Below, piece after piece: positions 36,624 to 49,289 of a stretch of DNA of 64,000 nt (position 1 is its first letter; every line of letters starts with the position of its first letter). The position numbers and the translations under genes are program-made. The stretch comes from Perkinsus chesapeaki (taxonomy: Eukaryota > Perkinsozoa > Perkinsida > Perkinsidae), in the NCBI GenBank assembly GCA_013115145.1, contig JAAPAO010000036.1, positions 1 to 64,000 of the forward strand. The letters are read 5' to 3'. The notes beneath the pieces are model-generated. The model had not been told where the DNA came from, searched no databases, and was given only the letters and a program-made list of their open reading frames with translations.

Positions 36624-37202
36624 TTAAGCAGTTTTATGAATCTTTCACGTAGCATGAACTTATCAAATTATACAAATGATGTTGCTACTCGAGGTCGCTT
36701 TGTGTTAGTATAAAGTACTTTATTATCAAGGAGATACTCAGACATGCAGTTGCAGCAGCACGACACGCCAGTAGTTCAGCTTCATCTGACCGCGAAAAGC
36801 AAAAGGCAGTCACTATGGGAATATCGCTGAGTATCTCGCATGCTTATGCCCAAAAACTGCCTACCCTTGAAAGGCAGGTTCGGGGGGAGGGGTACTCCGA
36901 CTCGCGTCCTCAAACAAACGTTCTTTTATCGTCGGCGTGCGCAGAATCTTTGAAGTGCGCAGGTTACTTCGGGCTCGCCCGAAAATCATCAATCGCTCGA
37001 TAATGACAAACGAATCGAAGAACATGATTATTATGCCAACGAGTTTGTTGTTGTCGTTGTTGTAGAGCTGCTTATGTTGTTATATTCTCAATGACGTCTA
37101 CAGAGCTTGCCTCCCCTTCCATTAAAGGTAGCATGAGAGGGTGGCCCCAGTAGCAACAAATTAACATTACCACTTCAGTTAAAAAGAGAGGTAGCCAGAA
37201 AA
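36624..37202. other. intergenic, nothing recognised
   Basis: About 580 bp between two plus-strand genes. A frame at 36815-37003 has no support. Confidence 0.4.
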
Positions 37203-39482
37203 ATGAGCCCGCACAGGTCCAGATTAATCTCAAGTAAGGCCTACTGCGCTCCTCCTCTTCCTCCTCCCAGGTGGATTCCATTTGTCAGCTCTCCTCGAAC
37301 CCAGCTTGTGGTTGACCGACTTGGGATCACGCGTGAGATGCTCGATGAGGTGCGCTCAGCAGCTGCTTCAGCTCGACCTCTGTTCACTGTCTTTTGTTAG
37401 GCATCTAGCCAGGAGCTTCCAAGTCGGGCGCTGCATAGCGGCGACCCTGATGTGGCGGAGGCATGGAACCAAGTACGATAGACCTGAAGAGGCTCCTCGT
37501 CCTGTCCTGCACCTCACTTTGTGTAGTTGATGGCAGCCAAGCGACGTCATTTCAAGGAGCTGGTTCTCGCTGAGAGGGAGCATGTCACACCTGACGAGCT
37601 CGCTGAATACAGAAGGCTCCGAGACTACCAATACGAGATGGCAGGCAGGAAGCATCGAAACAGCTCCGCCTCATTAGATGCATTGTTCCTTGCTGTTTAG
37701 TTCGAACATCTCCCCGAGCTTTACGAGAACTGCGAGAATCGAAGTCAGCTGGTGGGCTATCAAGACCTGACCATCCAGATGATGATGACGATGATGAGGA
37801 GGAGGAAGATCCGACAGTGGCCCGGCAAAGGGAACAGGTCGAGAGGACAAGTAGGGCTGCATAGGTTTCACTTGGTGTTCGCGTGCTGCGCTAAGCAGCA
37901 ATTTAGCAGAGTGTTAGTTCTATTTCGATGATGATGCTTGTTCCAGGAGAGGAGCTGAAGGCTGAAATCCTGAGTATGGTGACTTCTGAGCTAGCAAAAA
38001 AACAGCTGGCTGCAGCACGGGAAGCACAAGAGAAGAAGTTTGCGCTTAAGCTGAAAGCCTTGGAGGAAGACAGAGAAAAACTGAAGGAAGTAAGAATCCC
38101 TTTAACATGGGTCAACTTGGGTCACCCCACGGTCGGTGTATCCTCAAAGAGCTGTGCTGCTGCAGGACTCTGTTCTATGTATCTGATGGTCAGGTCCGCA
38201 AAGGCGTCATGGAGCAGAAGAAGAAAAAGCGCGAAGATTTGATGCAAAAGAAATTGGAGGAGAAAGAGCGATTGCGCGAAGAAGTGAGAGAGTGATGAAG
38301 TGCTGGAGATTACTCCCTGCCGCAGGTGCAAACGAAAATTGAAAGCAAACTGGCAGTAGTTGCGGAGAGGAAGCAAGCAATGGCCGAGATTAAGTAGCAT
38401 TGAGGGTCGATCTGTGCCATAGGTTGACCGTCTGCCTCCTCGTGATCAGGAAAGCCGAGGCAGAAGCATTCGCTGAGAAGTTGGAGGAAGTGAAGGAGAA
38501 GATGCGAGTTGAGCGAGAGCGGTTGGCGGCAGAAGCCGCAGAGCGGCAAGCGAAGTCCGCGGAGAAGCAGCGTCAGATTCAAGAGAACAAAGCTAATTTA
38601 ATGCACGAGGTGGGAGACTGTGGTGTGTAAGTGCGAGATGGCCGCCGTTGGTCAGCTGGCCGACGCAGCCGCAGTACGGTCAATTGAGTTCTCAAAGAGG
38701 CTGGTGGCAGCTCAGCGCATTGAGGCCGAAGCGGAGGCCAAGCGACAGGCGTCTGGCGAAGCGGCGAAAGATAGACATGAAGAGGCTATTAGTAAGGCGA
38801 TGCTACTGTGGAAGAGTTATCTTATCTTGTAGAGAAAAATGAGAAGCTTCGAGAGGAAGCGTGGGAAGCTATAAAGGAGCGTAGGGTGCCGCTGATTAGG
38901 ATAAGAATTGGCGATGGCCTCAGGAAATCGCAAACATGAGGAGGATATTGCCAAAGTTAAAGAGCGAGCAGCCAAGGTGAGGATAGAGCAGCACCAGAAG
39001 GTGAAGGAGTCCTACGAGCGGAAGACAACTCGGAAGGAGTAAGCATGATCTATTTTACATAACTTTATTTGGTCGTTGCAGCGCTGCTGGTGAGAAGGCT
39101 GCGAGGGAGGCTGAGATGGCGAGACACATCAAATTGAAGCGAGAGATGTATGAGGATCTGGTCAAGATTAATGCGGCGCGGATTGCCAAGCAACACGAGC
39201 ATACGAACCAAAAACGTAGGGGAGTGGGGGTGATGGCTATGACCTTGATTGGGTTAGGAATGTTGCGAATTGCAGAGACGGAGGCTAAGCTGCGGGACAA
39301 AGCTCAGGAGAAGGAGGCCCTCTACCAGAAGAGGATTGTAGGTCGACACTCCGCTGCTGTGTTTGGGACGTTGGCTGCTCCTTAGGTCAGCATAAGGGAG
39401 GGGTGGGCGGAGAAGAGCAAGCTTAAGGCTGAACTAGACAAGCTAAAGTATTGCAACAACACTCGACAATTTACCAAGTAAA
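37203..39482 (+). CDS. long coiled-coil protein, many short exons
   Basis: About 13 exons can be chained from an ATG at 37203 (MSPHRSRLIS) to a stop at 39482. Introns are mostly 40-100 nt, GT-AG. The first part reads LVVDRLGITREMLDE, then KRRHFKELVLAEREHVTPDE, then an acidic run DDDDDDEEEED. From about residue 190 it is an almost unbroken coiled coil rich in Lys/Glu/Ala: SELAKKQLAAAREAQEKKF, KKLEEKERLREE, AEAEAFAEKLEEVKEKM, KNEKLREEAWEAIKER and HIKLKREMYEDLVKI. The end is KLKYCNNTRQFTK. This composition is common in axonemal and basal-body proteins, but no family can be named. A few exon joins (for example near 38880) rest on phase alone. Confidence 0.6.
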
Positions 39483-39763
39483 TGGGCTCTCCGAGAGCTG
39501 GCATTACGACCATTGGTCGTCGTCGATCAGGTCCGTGAACAAGCTAGGAATAGAGCTTCCTGCAGTCGAAGATCCCGGTAAGGGTAACACGTCGGAGACC
39601 TCCAATAGAGGACCTGAGGCATAGTACCTACATGCCGCCGCCGGCGCCGGCGATTCACGTCTGTTGTTTACAGCAGCCCTCTTTATCTGGTGTTCAAACG
39701 CATTTCCCTGTTGTGTGAGTGTTGTCAATCTCTCATTTGTCTGTCCTGTTCTCGGCAAGCAGA

Positions 39764-41473
39764 TGTCCGATAGCCCTATTGAGATGGAGTTGGTATCGAG
39801 CTCGCAGCCTCCAGCGGCCAAGCGTCTTCGGTTATCCTCGGACTGCTCTACCGCTCGTGGAAGCAACAGCAGTCTTCAGTCGAGATGGACGGAGCATCGA
39901 TGCTCAGACGAGGTTAGCAACCGCCGAGCTCCGCGCTCCTCGTATCTGCCCTTCTTCCAGTTGCTCGCCTACATCAATTCCTCGATTTCCAGCGAGAGTT
40001 CTCTGGCAGTCGTTCCAGCCTCCATTCTTGGTTGCCCGGAGCGCCGTATGAGCCTGGCTAGGATGCTTCACCGCTGCCTCAATCTCATTGGGAGTGTTCA
40101 CGACGCTCCACTATATTGCCGAGCGTGGGAGATATTTGCCAAGGTACGACCGACTCTAACGGTTTCGCGTCAATCCTTCTTTAGTCTGTGTCACATCTCC
40201 ATCCTCACCTTGGCGGTGGTGGAGGTGATGCTAGTACCTCGGAGGCCTTCCGGGCGGACGCTTCAGTGCGGGCCATGTGTGCCGCCAGTGTATCCCTCGC
40301 TGTGGACGTCAGGTGGTGCTGTTCTTCGAGCAACGGATGCAGCAGGCAATGGTGATGGCTCAGATGCCCTCTGGACTCCCCGCCATCATCATGGATTGTT
40401 ACTTGGGGACATTTCTTTTCGGGCTTCGTCAATTACGGCAACTCGAGTGTCAACCTGAAGTCTTTCTTGGTGAAGGGCGAGGATGACTGCAGAAAAGGTA
40501 GCGAACGTTCGAAGGCCCTCATGCGCTTGAAAGTAAGCACAAGCAGCGAGTGCTCCGACCGCTGGCCATCAGGTTGTCCTGAGCAGCTCTATATTCGACT
40601 GGAACCTGGATGGTACCGCCACTGTAGCGGACTGCCTCAGGATCTGCTATGATCGCTTCGTGCTAGCGCTGCCAGAACTGGCTCCTAATTCTTCGGCTTG
40701 GTTCAATGCTGGCGGTGTTTTACGGTAACCCTTGCTGGCTTCAGTTGTGCTATAGTGGTGGATTGCTTATTCATTCAGATCTTGCCAAAGCCTTGCTATT
40801 ATTGCATCGCTTGCACTCACCGGATCGAATGTGCCACCGATTGAGGAAGCCAATCGCAACAGCAGTGTTGCTGCTAACCACGTTGCTTTGGCTGTACTCG
40901 CTCTTGTAGGGCAAAACCGACGCTGCACCGTCCTCTGCCGCAACGGTCGTCAAAGCAGGTCACTTCGTATTCCTCCACCACCTCAATTCTCGACGGTGCA
41001 GCTCGGCCGATGATGCCTGGAGTGCCGGATTTATCTGGGGTTAGCACCATTCTCAAGAAAGGCAGGTCTGCCATTCAGCACACTCGTATGTGCTTCCTCC
41101 GCAGGAGTGCCTCTCGTTGAAGATTACTTGACCGCTTGCGATGAGGATAAAGTGGCGGTGGTGGGAGCTCTGGCAACAGCTGCCGGTACGGGGCAATTGC
41201 AGCGGACTTTTATATATTGTTAGCTCCTCAGGATGCTTCGTCTCTGATTTGCCTCGCATCGTTAACTCTGTATGGCGCCGTTCTAATGTCAAGCTTATGT
41301 TTATGACCATTGATGCCCTCGCCGAGGAGCAAACTTTGAACACCAAGGCTGGGAACACGGGACGTTGCGTGAGACTCCTACAAGCAGCCGCCTTGACAGC
41401 CGTTTGCAGATACTGCCGGAAATCCAGAAGTCCCACGAGGAGTACCACTGGCTGGTTTATCCTCGCAAGTAGC
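39764..41473 (+). CDS. multi-exon protein, unrecognised; exon structure partly unresolved
   Basis: The ATG at 39764 (MSDSPIEMELVSSS) follows directly on a GGCAAGCAG acceptor. The first exon encodes a Ser-rich leader with PPAAKRLRL, which could be a nuclear signal, then a helical segment RMLHRCLNLIGSVHDAPLY and CRAWEIFAK. The second exon can be read as YLGGLPGGRFSAGHVCRQC (after a 94-nt intron) leading into VVLFFEQRMQQAMVMAQMP. Later exons give IFDWNLDGTATVADCLRICY and AANHVALAVLAL, and the last ends QKSHEEYHWLVYPRK at 41473. Several joins between 40480 and 41300 do not close in phase by eye. The helical repeats are faintly cyclin-like, but this is too weak to name. Confidence 0.4.
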
Positions 41474-41697
41474 CTCACTTTTCATGATGACTGTTTATTA
41501 TCATCCATACCTCCACATTCATTACTCTTCCATTGGAGAGCTTTCCTTCAACTGTCAACAACATCTGTCATACGGTAGACAGTATCTTGTTTATTGTTCC
41601 TCCGTGTTACGCCATGCGTGTAGCTCTCCTGTTGGTTTTCTGACTTGTGCTCGAAGTGCCCATCACCACGGTGGTGGGAATCTTTTTGTTGATAACA

Positions 41698-43566
41698 ATG
41701 GTTGCGAAGCGCGAGACCGCTGCGGAGTACCAAAAAAAGAAACGCGAGGAACGGTGGCTCGATAACATCCGCAGAAAACGCCAGACCATGTCTGCTGATG
41801 CATTGGTCAGTCTAGCAGGCACATACAGAAAACAAGGCAACGATAAATTCAGAGCCGTAATTTTCGGAATCACACGAGTAAGAACCTTACTCCCAGGGCA
41901 ACGCGCTGGAAGCACTGGACTATTACTTGTCCGCGGCTGAATACCTTAGAGGTGTGGGCAGTGCAACCAGATTACCAGAACCTCAACGGTCACTGATGTA
42001 AGCTCGGATCTGGGCAAGCATCGGCGGAGGGAGTTATGGTTAGGCAAGAGCTGCTCCCTATTCTCCATTCAAACAGCGCACAATGCTATCTTAAACTTGA
42101 ACAATGGACAGATGCAATTCGGGAAGCAACTTTGGCCATTGAGAATGACTCAAAGTATGACAATGAAGCAGAGCAGAAAGGCAAACACTACTAGGTCATC
42201 GAAGACTTACTATAGGAGAGCGATCGGTCATGCTGAGATAGGCAACATCGAAGTAGATACACTGACACGATGAGAAGCAGTGAACCTTGTCAGGCTGCGC
42301 TGGCAGATTTGGCGATGGTTAAGCGCCTCGTTCCGCCGGCACACTGGAGAGAATCACCAGCAAAAACCCTTCGACAAAAACTTAGAGGAGTTGGGGGCCG
42401 CCTAGTCTTGCCAACGGTAGCTCCGGTGCTCAAGCCTGCCAGCTTCCTGTGTGACATTCACTCGGCCCGGTGACAGGGGAGACAGCCTGTGGATGGCCAT
42501 TGTTCTGGAGCAGGAAAAACGCTGCCCGGACCTGAAGGGCAAAGGGCGGCGCGTGGTGCCACGATGAACAGGGGTAAGGGTAGGGATGCACTGAGTTGTC
42601 CGAACGAGGAGGCGGTCGCGGTACTCTAGTCACAAGCGTGCGCTCTCCTGTACTCAGATGCGCCTGAAGTTCCACCGGATAAAAGTGAGCAAACCAGAGA
42701 TCTCCACCGCGAAGTGGCAAAGCTAGTCGCTTTCGACTTGTAGCTCGGTCTTTGCCAGATGTTGGCTGCAGTTAGTGGAACTCATATAGAGACAAACAAG
42801 CAACTTGAGGCCTACGTTAATAATATAGCGGAAGACAACTTGAAGGCTCACGACAGACGCAAAACTATCATCGAGAGAAAGATAAGGTTTTGAATCAACT
42901 CGGTCCTACTCTTTTTTCACCATTTTTATAGGGAAGATGAAAAGGCAGCTGTTATTCAGCAGCACCTTCCCTCTCAGCTAGATACGAATGGCGAAGGCTC
43001 CTTCTCTTCAAGCACTGTGGACGTGTGGAAGCTTGTTGTACATCGTATCAGTGAGCAGCTGATAGTGAGACCTGTATTCTTGCCTATCATGAAATGGTGT
43101 TTTGTATTCAGGGTAAAAGTGTTCTCATAGATTCGGGGCGCGTTACTTGTGTGGACGTGCTAGACTTCGAAGGAGAAGCATACGTTCTCATCTACCTTGC
43201 CAAAAATAGGTCTTTCTATGACTTCGACTTCACGGTTGTTTGGGAATTATGCGATTCCGCAAATATTATGAGACCATCGACCGCTGAGGAGCTTATTTCG
43301 TCATCGCCCCCATGGCTGCCACCACCGAAGACAGATATCTCAGGTGGTGTTTTTCAATTAGATCTAACTCCGATATTCTCAATAAGTCTAGTTCTTTCTA
43401 TCGTAGGTGCCTTTGGGCGTGGTACTTTTGTTGTTCACGTCAGTAGCGAAAGCGAGCCAGTAATGCGGATTGACCAGCGGAACGTCGAGCACGGGAATGA
43501 CGATCATTCAGCCGAGTTAGAAGCCATTGTCACCCATGCGGTTGCAGAACTTGAAATGGCACGCTG
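41698..43566 (+). CDS. TPR protein with Aha1 N-terminal-like domain (Hsp90 co-chaperone candidate)
   Basis: About ten exons join in phase from the ATG at 41698 (MVAKRETAAEYQKKKREERW). Three TPR units follow: RKQGNDKFRAGNALEALDYY, LHSNSAQCYLKLEQWTDAIR and KTYYRRAIGHAEIGNIEAAL. They carry the carboxylate-clamp residues (K and N in KQGN, N in HSNS, K and R in KTYYRR) that bind the EEVD tail of Hsp90/Hsp70. After a linker (APEVPPDKSEQTRDLHREV, HIETNKQLEAYVNNIAEDN), the C-terminal part reads VDVWKLVVHRI, VDVLDFEGEAYVLIYLAKNR and YDFDFTVVWEL, resembling Aha1N (a beta-rich Hsp90-activating domain). It ends VTHAVAELEMAR. The Aha1N assignment is by pattern, not alignment. Confidence 0.65.
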
Positions 43567-44438
43567 ACCTCCAAACTAAGATCTCACTATTGTTGCGTTG
43601 ATGGGCTGCTCACAATGGCTCAAAGTGATTCTATCACTCTGTGACTTGAATATGCTCCTCTGGTATTTAGTAACGACTTGGACGTTAGCAGAGACACGCA
43701 ACTATCGAACACAACCCCTGTAGAAGGTGAACGTTGGCGAGAAGCATCACATTCCATGCAAAGCTGCCGGGACTGCTTTCGGCTCGCCTGTTAACAGGCC
43801 TGCAGCAACAAGCAAGCTAATGGAGCAGCAACCCATCAGGGATTTCACATCAGCACTTAGGCCGGGAACGGTTTCTTACCCGCGTCAACTCGGAGATCAT
43901 CTTGCTCATCGAACGATCCACAACCCTGAGAACTCACCACTCAGAGGGAATGAGGTAACGTATCGGCTACTTGTAGAACAACATCACCCGTGCGGCCGCC
44001 ATGCAAGCACTCAATGCGGAAAACTGATCGATAAAAGATCGCGTCCTTCGGCATGAATGATATCCGTATGCGCTGTGGCTCGTATCTGTTTCCCCATAGA
44101 TTTAACCGACTCTACGGAACAAGTTTTGCGTCATACTTCGCGCTGTCGGCGTGATTCCTAGCTCGAGGCATCAAAGACTCTCCGACCTGAGTCGACGCTG
44201 AATACGTTCGTGCGTCTCTACTGTAACTTACGCATTTAGCTGCAAGCGGCAGCTTACGGAAGGGGACGGAGGGTCCATACACAATGCCTTCTGTTGCTGG
44301 ATGTATGCTGAATACAGAAGAGTCGTCAGCGGACCTGAGGGGGTCCGCGGTTGGTCACAACACAGGTTTGACCGCGACCAACTCGCGAGACGCTCAAGTC
44401 ATACTGTGACAGGAAAGTCAGTACAATTAGAATTAATA
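43567..44438. other. intergenic upstream of tRNA-Gly
   Basis: About 870 bp. A frame at 43727-44056 has no family or splice support. Nothing was recognised. Confidence 0.45.
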
Positions 44439-44510
44439 GCACCGTTGGTCTAATGGTTAGGATATCTGCCTTCCAAGCAGATGGTCCGGGTTCAATTCCC
44501 GGACGGTGCA
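44439..44510 (+). tRNA. tRNA-Gly (anticodon TCC)
   Basis: A 72-nt cloverleaf without intron. The acceptor stem GCACCGT (44439-44445) pairs with ACGGTGC (44503-44509), with A as discriminator. The D arm contains TGGTCTAATGGTTAGGA; the anticodon arm is TCTGC-CTTCCAA-GCAGA, giving anticodon TCC; the T arm is CCGGGTTCAATTCCCGG. Internal A and B box sequences for Pol III are intact. CCA is not encoded, as expected for a nuclear gene. Confidence 0.96.
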
Positions 44511-44684
44511 ATATTAACGTACCTCAAAATCTCTTGTTCTGCCATTGAAAGTCTGCTTTTGCCGGACAAACCTTGTTTGAGGGTGTCAGAGCTCAAACGC
44601 TCCATTTTCCACATGCATGGAACGAAGTTCTTCGCTGACAAGACCTGCAACAAAATTCACCGATCCGATGAATTTCATGGGCAA

Positions 44685-47600
44685 GCCTCTCCAATTAATC
44701 TATCATCCGGGCTCACCAGCTCCCGGACATTCTCGACGATACTGTGAACGTTCCTTATACCGAAATCCACAACAATTGGCGGAACTTTGAACGGCGAGCA
44801 GTAAACCTGAGCAGACAAGCGACAGTCGCACCAGACCCTAGTGACCGGAGTGGTTCTGGCGGATGATTGCGAGGGAACAGGGAGGACAACTCACATCCGG
44901 GGAGATGACCAGAGGAGGCTCGTTATGGTACTCCTCGACAATGTCGAGGCTCAAGTCTGGGAGTGTACAAACTCCGACCAACTCTACATGCTCCTCACAA
45001 GTAGGAGTGAGGGCATCATCCTGAAGCAAAGTAACCCTCTATCAGTAAACTATACTCCTACATCTCCCGGATATTCAACGGTGAGGCTACCTGAAGAGTG
45101 GTTCAACTTTAAGCAGACTTGTCTTGTCCGTACCAACCACATTCACCACAGGCTTCCACTTCTCCGTGATCTCTTCTATCCTTTTTTCGAGCGCGGGCCG
45201 CTCCAAGTGAAGTCGAAGGTCCTCAAGATCAGGTGGGATCTGGGCGACATTATCGTACTGGTTCTGCTGCATGGATGCATTACGAACTCAACGGTAACGG
45301 TGGCTGACTCTTGCGGCCAAATCTTGTAGAACTCGGAAGATGAACTATCGCTGTCTCCGCTCCACCGAGGTCGAGTGCGCCGGACCTGTGCAGACATGGA
45401 AAATAGACGAAGATCCCTCTGAACTTCTCACATCAATCAAGCGAATACGGAAGTACTCGCATCCCGGAGGACCACTTGTTGTTGCACACCGGAATCGACA
45501 CACTATAGGGGTTTTAGATGTGTTACTATAGCATACAGACCTTCTGTAGATGCGGTTGTGGAGCCGATACCTGACCGCCACATCGAGGGTGAGCCGACTG
45601 TGAAGGGTTGCTCACGCTCTCGGACTCGGCACAGTCCCCCAAGGCCTATCAGGCTCTCCTCCGACATTCGGATGATGAAAGAATTGGAAGCGCTTTCTGC
45701 CATCTTTATCGGCTTTCTTATCAACTTGTAAAGTTGGCCGGATGACTTCCGCACTGATGTCTACTGTGATCGAACCTGGCTGATCACCCTCACTCCACTC
45801 TACAGAACTACACCTGGCAAACCTGCGTCCATTCCGTTTATGAATGCCGATGCTTGGGCCCACTGCAAAGTATAACTGCTGCCCTCAAGGCCGAGCTCTG
45901 CATCGCCGCTGTCACCATCGGTCTGGTTTGCAGTGAAGTCGGGCCCCAGCCGCCTCACCTACGGATAAGGTGCGATATTGTAGCCGACTATCCCAGGCAT
46001 CGTACTTCTTCTTCAGCGGTCAGCTCGATGAGCCTCTTCATAGACTGTCGGTGACGCTCGGCTTCCTCTCTCTCTCGTACCGAGTCCGCCGACTCTACAT
46101 GATAGATACCGGTGCCCACAAGTCGGTACCTTCACGTCAAGGTATGCTCCACATCCTGGACAGCAATGGCTTACTTCTGTATTCCCATTCGCCCTCCTTG
46201 CATTGTAATGATGAATCTTGAGCAACCTCGGGCTGGAATTAGCAACTCAGGAGGGTTCACGACGATCGGGAAGATGTCTGTTCATTCGACGTTGCCCAGC
46301 TGAGCCAATCATCGGAATCACCTTGACTATCCACAAGCTGATCTGCCGGCTTCGCCTGCCCAGTAGAGGAGACACCTGGGCTCACAAACGATCTCAATCA
46401 GCCTCGAATGAGGTCCCTACCTCGCTCTCCAGCGACAAGCGTGTGGCGGCCAATGTGCCTCTCAATCGCCTCGGTTGTAGAGGCGTGCCACGTGAGCCGG
46501 ACTGCGCAGTTGGAGTCGTTCTTTATTAGCAAGTTCCGGAGGGATGTCCCTGCTCGGAGGCCCTTCCTCTGTGACACAGAATTCTCACTCACCTTGCTTG
46601 AAGGCTAGTTGGCTCATATCTAGGAGCTTAGGAGATGCTTCGTCATCAACGGCTACTTGCCTCGGTGGGATCGAAAGTGGGCAGCCTTTGAAGTGGCATA
46701 TCAGTGGCACACGGAACCTCAACATCAGGTGCATAATACAACAACAAACACCACCGCCTCCTACTCGGGCATCTTGTCAATGCGCAATGACAACTCATCG
46801 CTCAGTTCAAAGGCCACAGTGCTACGTACGTTGCACTGGATGAGGGCAATGACCGGCTACCCACTGCAGCAGCAGCTTACTTCTATGTTAGTTGTAGCAA
46901 ACGGGTGTAGGGTTGTGCATGCCGGGGAGATAATAACCGAGTAGAGATCCATCCCCGCCTGGAGCAGCCCATCTCTCGGGAATGTAGGCGGCATGCCTCG
47001 AGGTTTAGCCTATGCTCAGGTCAACGGAAGTTATAGTTGAGCCTCTTACTCGTTCATGAACGTCATCGAGGAGCATCCGGGGACAGCTATCACTCGCAGG
47101 CGACAATTCTTCCCTTGAGGTTGGTACCTGCTAAAGGAGAACGCGAGATATCATGTGTGCGAGATACTCTCAACCCACTGGAAGCTCCAACTTCCGATAC
47201 TTCACCACGTTAGTCTGACAGTGAGTAGGAAACAATATTGGTTAGCAGCACTGCACTGTTGAAACCGTTACCTTCAGCGCCATGGCTATACCGCTAGTGT
47301 TTTTCACTTCAAGGAGCAACCTTTTCTCAGTCAACAGGCTGACTGAGCTGAAATTGAGCTCTACCTTGTCGTGGGGGCCATCTGCGGCACGTGTGATTGT
47401 GGACTGCGATACAGGGTTGAGGTACCTCCTCCCTGCATCACATCTTCGGCACCGATGACGGTCATCTCGATCGACGGCCCGAAAGCGGTGGCCGAGATTT
47501 CTATTATCTGGCAGGTAGGGCAGCATCTATGGACGTCCACAGGCAATGAAGCTCACATCGTTATAGATGGCATCTGGGCATATTAGCTTTGCCGACGAGA

Positions 47601-49025
47601 GGAGCGATTTAGAAGTAGGCTCGTACGTCCGAGACTGAGAGCACAGAACTCGGGCGGCTCATGAAAGAGCGGCCATACGGCAAGCTGTGGGGCTTTGTCT
47701 GCTTTGACTAGGGAGTCTTTGGGGACAATAGTGACTGAACTTGAATCCGTCCAGGGAATCTCTCCGTGGATGTTACCAGTAACAGTTGCCTTTTGCCTCC
47801 CTGGCAGCACTCCCTTTGGGGGGTTGAACTTCAGTACCATGCTGGTAGTAGTATCTTATGCTCAGACGGTCATCCATGCTTTTTACTAGTAGCTCACCTC
47901 CACCACTGGGAGACCATTCAAATGAAGTTGGAAGGTCTGTCGGGTTGTGCAGGACCTGGAAGTACCCCGCTGAGGATGCATGAGGCAGCAGCTCTTGTCT
48001 ACTATCGTTTGTGGGTCCGATTCTACTCCAGCGTAAGCCTTGTCCCAGGCCAGTTGCTTCGTTGACAGCATTACTCTAGGCAGTTGGATCTATCGGACAT
48101 GTTGATTGTTCAACAAGCGTTACGGATTGACCTCTGCCTCAACTTCTATAGACTGCACGAGCGTCTCTTCACCGTTCTTCTTTTGCCACCATCCAAATGG
48201 CCGGAGGTGAAGGAACTGGTGAAATCTGAGACTTATTCTCACTCAGCCAGAGTGCAAGCTGATGACCTTGTGCCCTTGTGTCCGGTTTTGAGGAGGACCC
48301 GAATTGTCAACTGAGATTCAGCGCACGTCTCTGGTCGTGAGCATTACCCTTACCGTGTCGCCAGGTTCGACAAGTGCAACCTGCGGTGTCACGTAGAGGG
48401 AGGATCCCGCTTGAACCGATCTAGATGCCTCTGCGGTACATTCGCATCGAGCACAGGTGTTAACTGAAAGTGTCAATTTAATTAACATGCAGCTCGCCCA
48501 ATTCGATCACAGGTAGCTGTAACCCTGTGATCCTCTTTCTCCAAGTAGGAGAAGTCTATCTCCTCCGTAGCGCCTGTCTTGTACTTCAGCATGTCATCAG
48601 GGTTCATCTTTTCTATCTGATTCCCTGACATTCGCTCAGTCGCTAGTGTTAGTTGACTACATCAGCGACACTGCACGCCGCGAGTCGCTGGAAGCACTCC
48701 TGGTCATTGGCTTTTTGTGCTTCAAGCGTCTCCTCACAGTTATCTGCGACCATTCTTACCTACAGCCGTATACGTAAACGTTCTATCGTTCGATATTGTT
48801 TACTAGCGATCGTCTGGCGGTGGGGTTATGTACTTCAACTTCCATGGATACTTCTGAATGAGCTCTAATCTGACGCGTGCTTGTTGCAAGTTCCGTGGTT
48901 GCCGTGACTTACAACGCCGAAATCTAGGATGGCAGCTTTAGAGAATACGCAATAACCGTGGGCTCCTAAGGCGACATCGTTCCATTCGTGACCATCGTGA
49001 GCTTCGTGTACCCTCCAAGATTTTC
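44685..49025 (-). CDS. ASH-domain (HYDIN/CFAP-like) ciliary protein
   Basis: A long minus-strand gene with many short exons; the 5' end near 49025 lacks a clear ATG. The upstream-most exon has HEWNDVALGAHGYCVFSK then AAILDFGV, followed by ELIQKYPWKLKYITPPPDDR. Later exons carry beta-strand signatures of ASPM-SPD2-HYDIN domains: VTPQVALVEPGDTVRVML, FNPPKGVLPGRQKATVTG, IIEISATAFGPSIEMTVIG, KVELNFSSVSLLTEKRLLLE then VKNTSGIAMALK, and near the 3' end PPIVVDFGIRNV. The DFG plus NTS pattern is typical of central-pair and centrosomal ASH proteins. It ends LIGEACP at 44685. The family role is in flagellar central apparatus or centrosome assembly. Joins in 45.8-47.0 kb are unresolved. Confidence 0.6.
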
Positions 49026-49289
49026 TCTTTTATCGACTCTCGTAGTAAACGCGTCGTTGGCATTAAGCTGGTCGAAATGGCCTGGTGATCCTCCATAAAG
49101 TCGGGCCACTCCAGACCTATGCTCTAGCGGCCTTTACCGTGAACGCTTTCCGCAATTGTTAATTCACTAACGCACGGTAACAACAGAGCATGAAACGGGC
49201 GATTGACAGTAATAAAACTACATACTGTTAACTAGTAACGTGACTACCTCTCATTCGTGGGCCAATGGAAAAGATGAAGCCCAACACAT

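Noticed and set aside
40195-40316. Reading the second exon of the unrecognised gene as SVSHLHPHLGG...
   Set aside because: It leads to a stop and cannot join the well-formed VVLFFEQRM segment. The alternative acceptor at about 40232 gives an open frame, though this remains unproven.
43727-44056. 109-codon plus-strand frame
   Set aside because: No motif, no upstream support, and composition is no different from the surrounding intergenic sequence.
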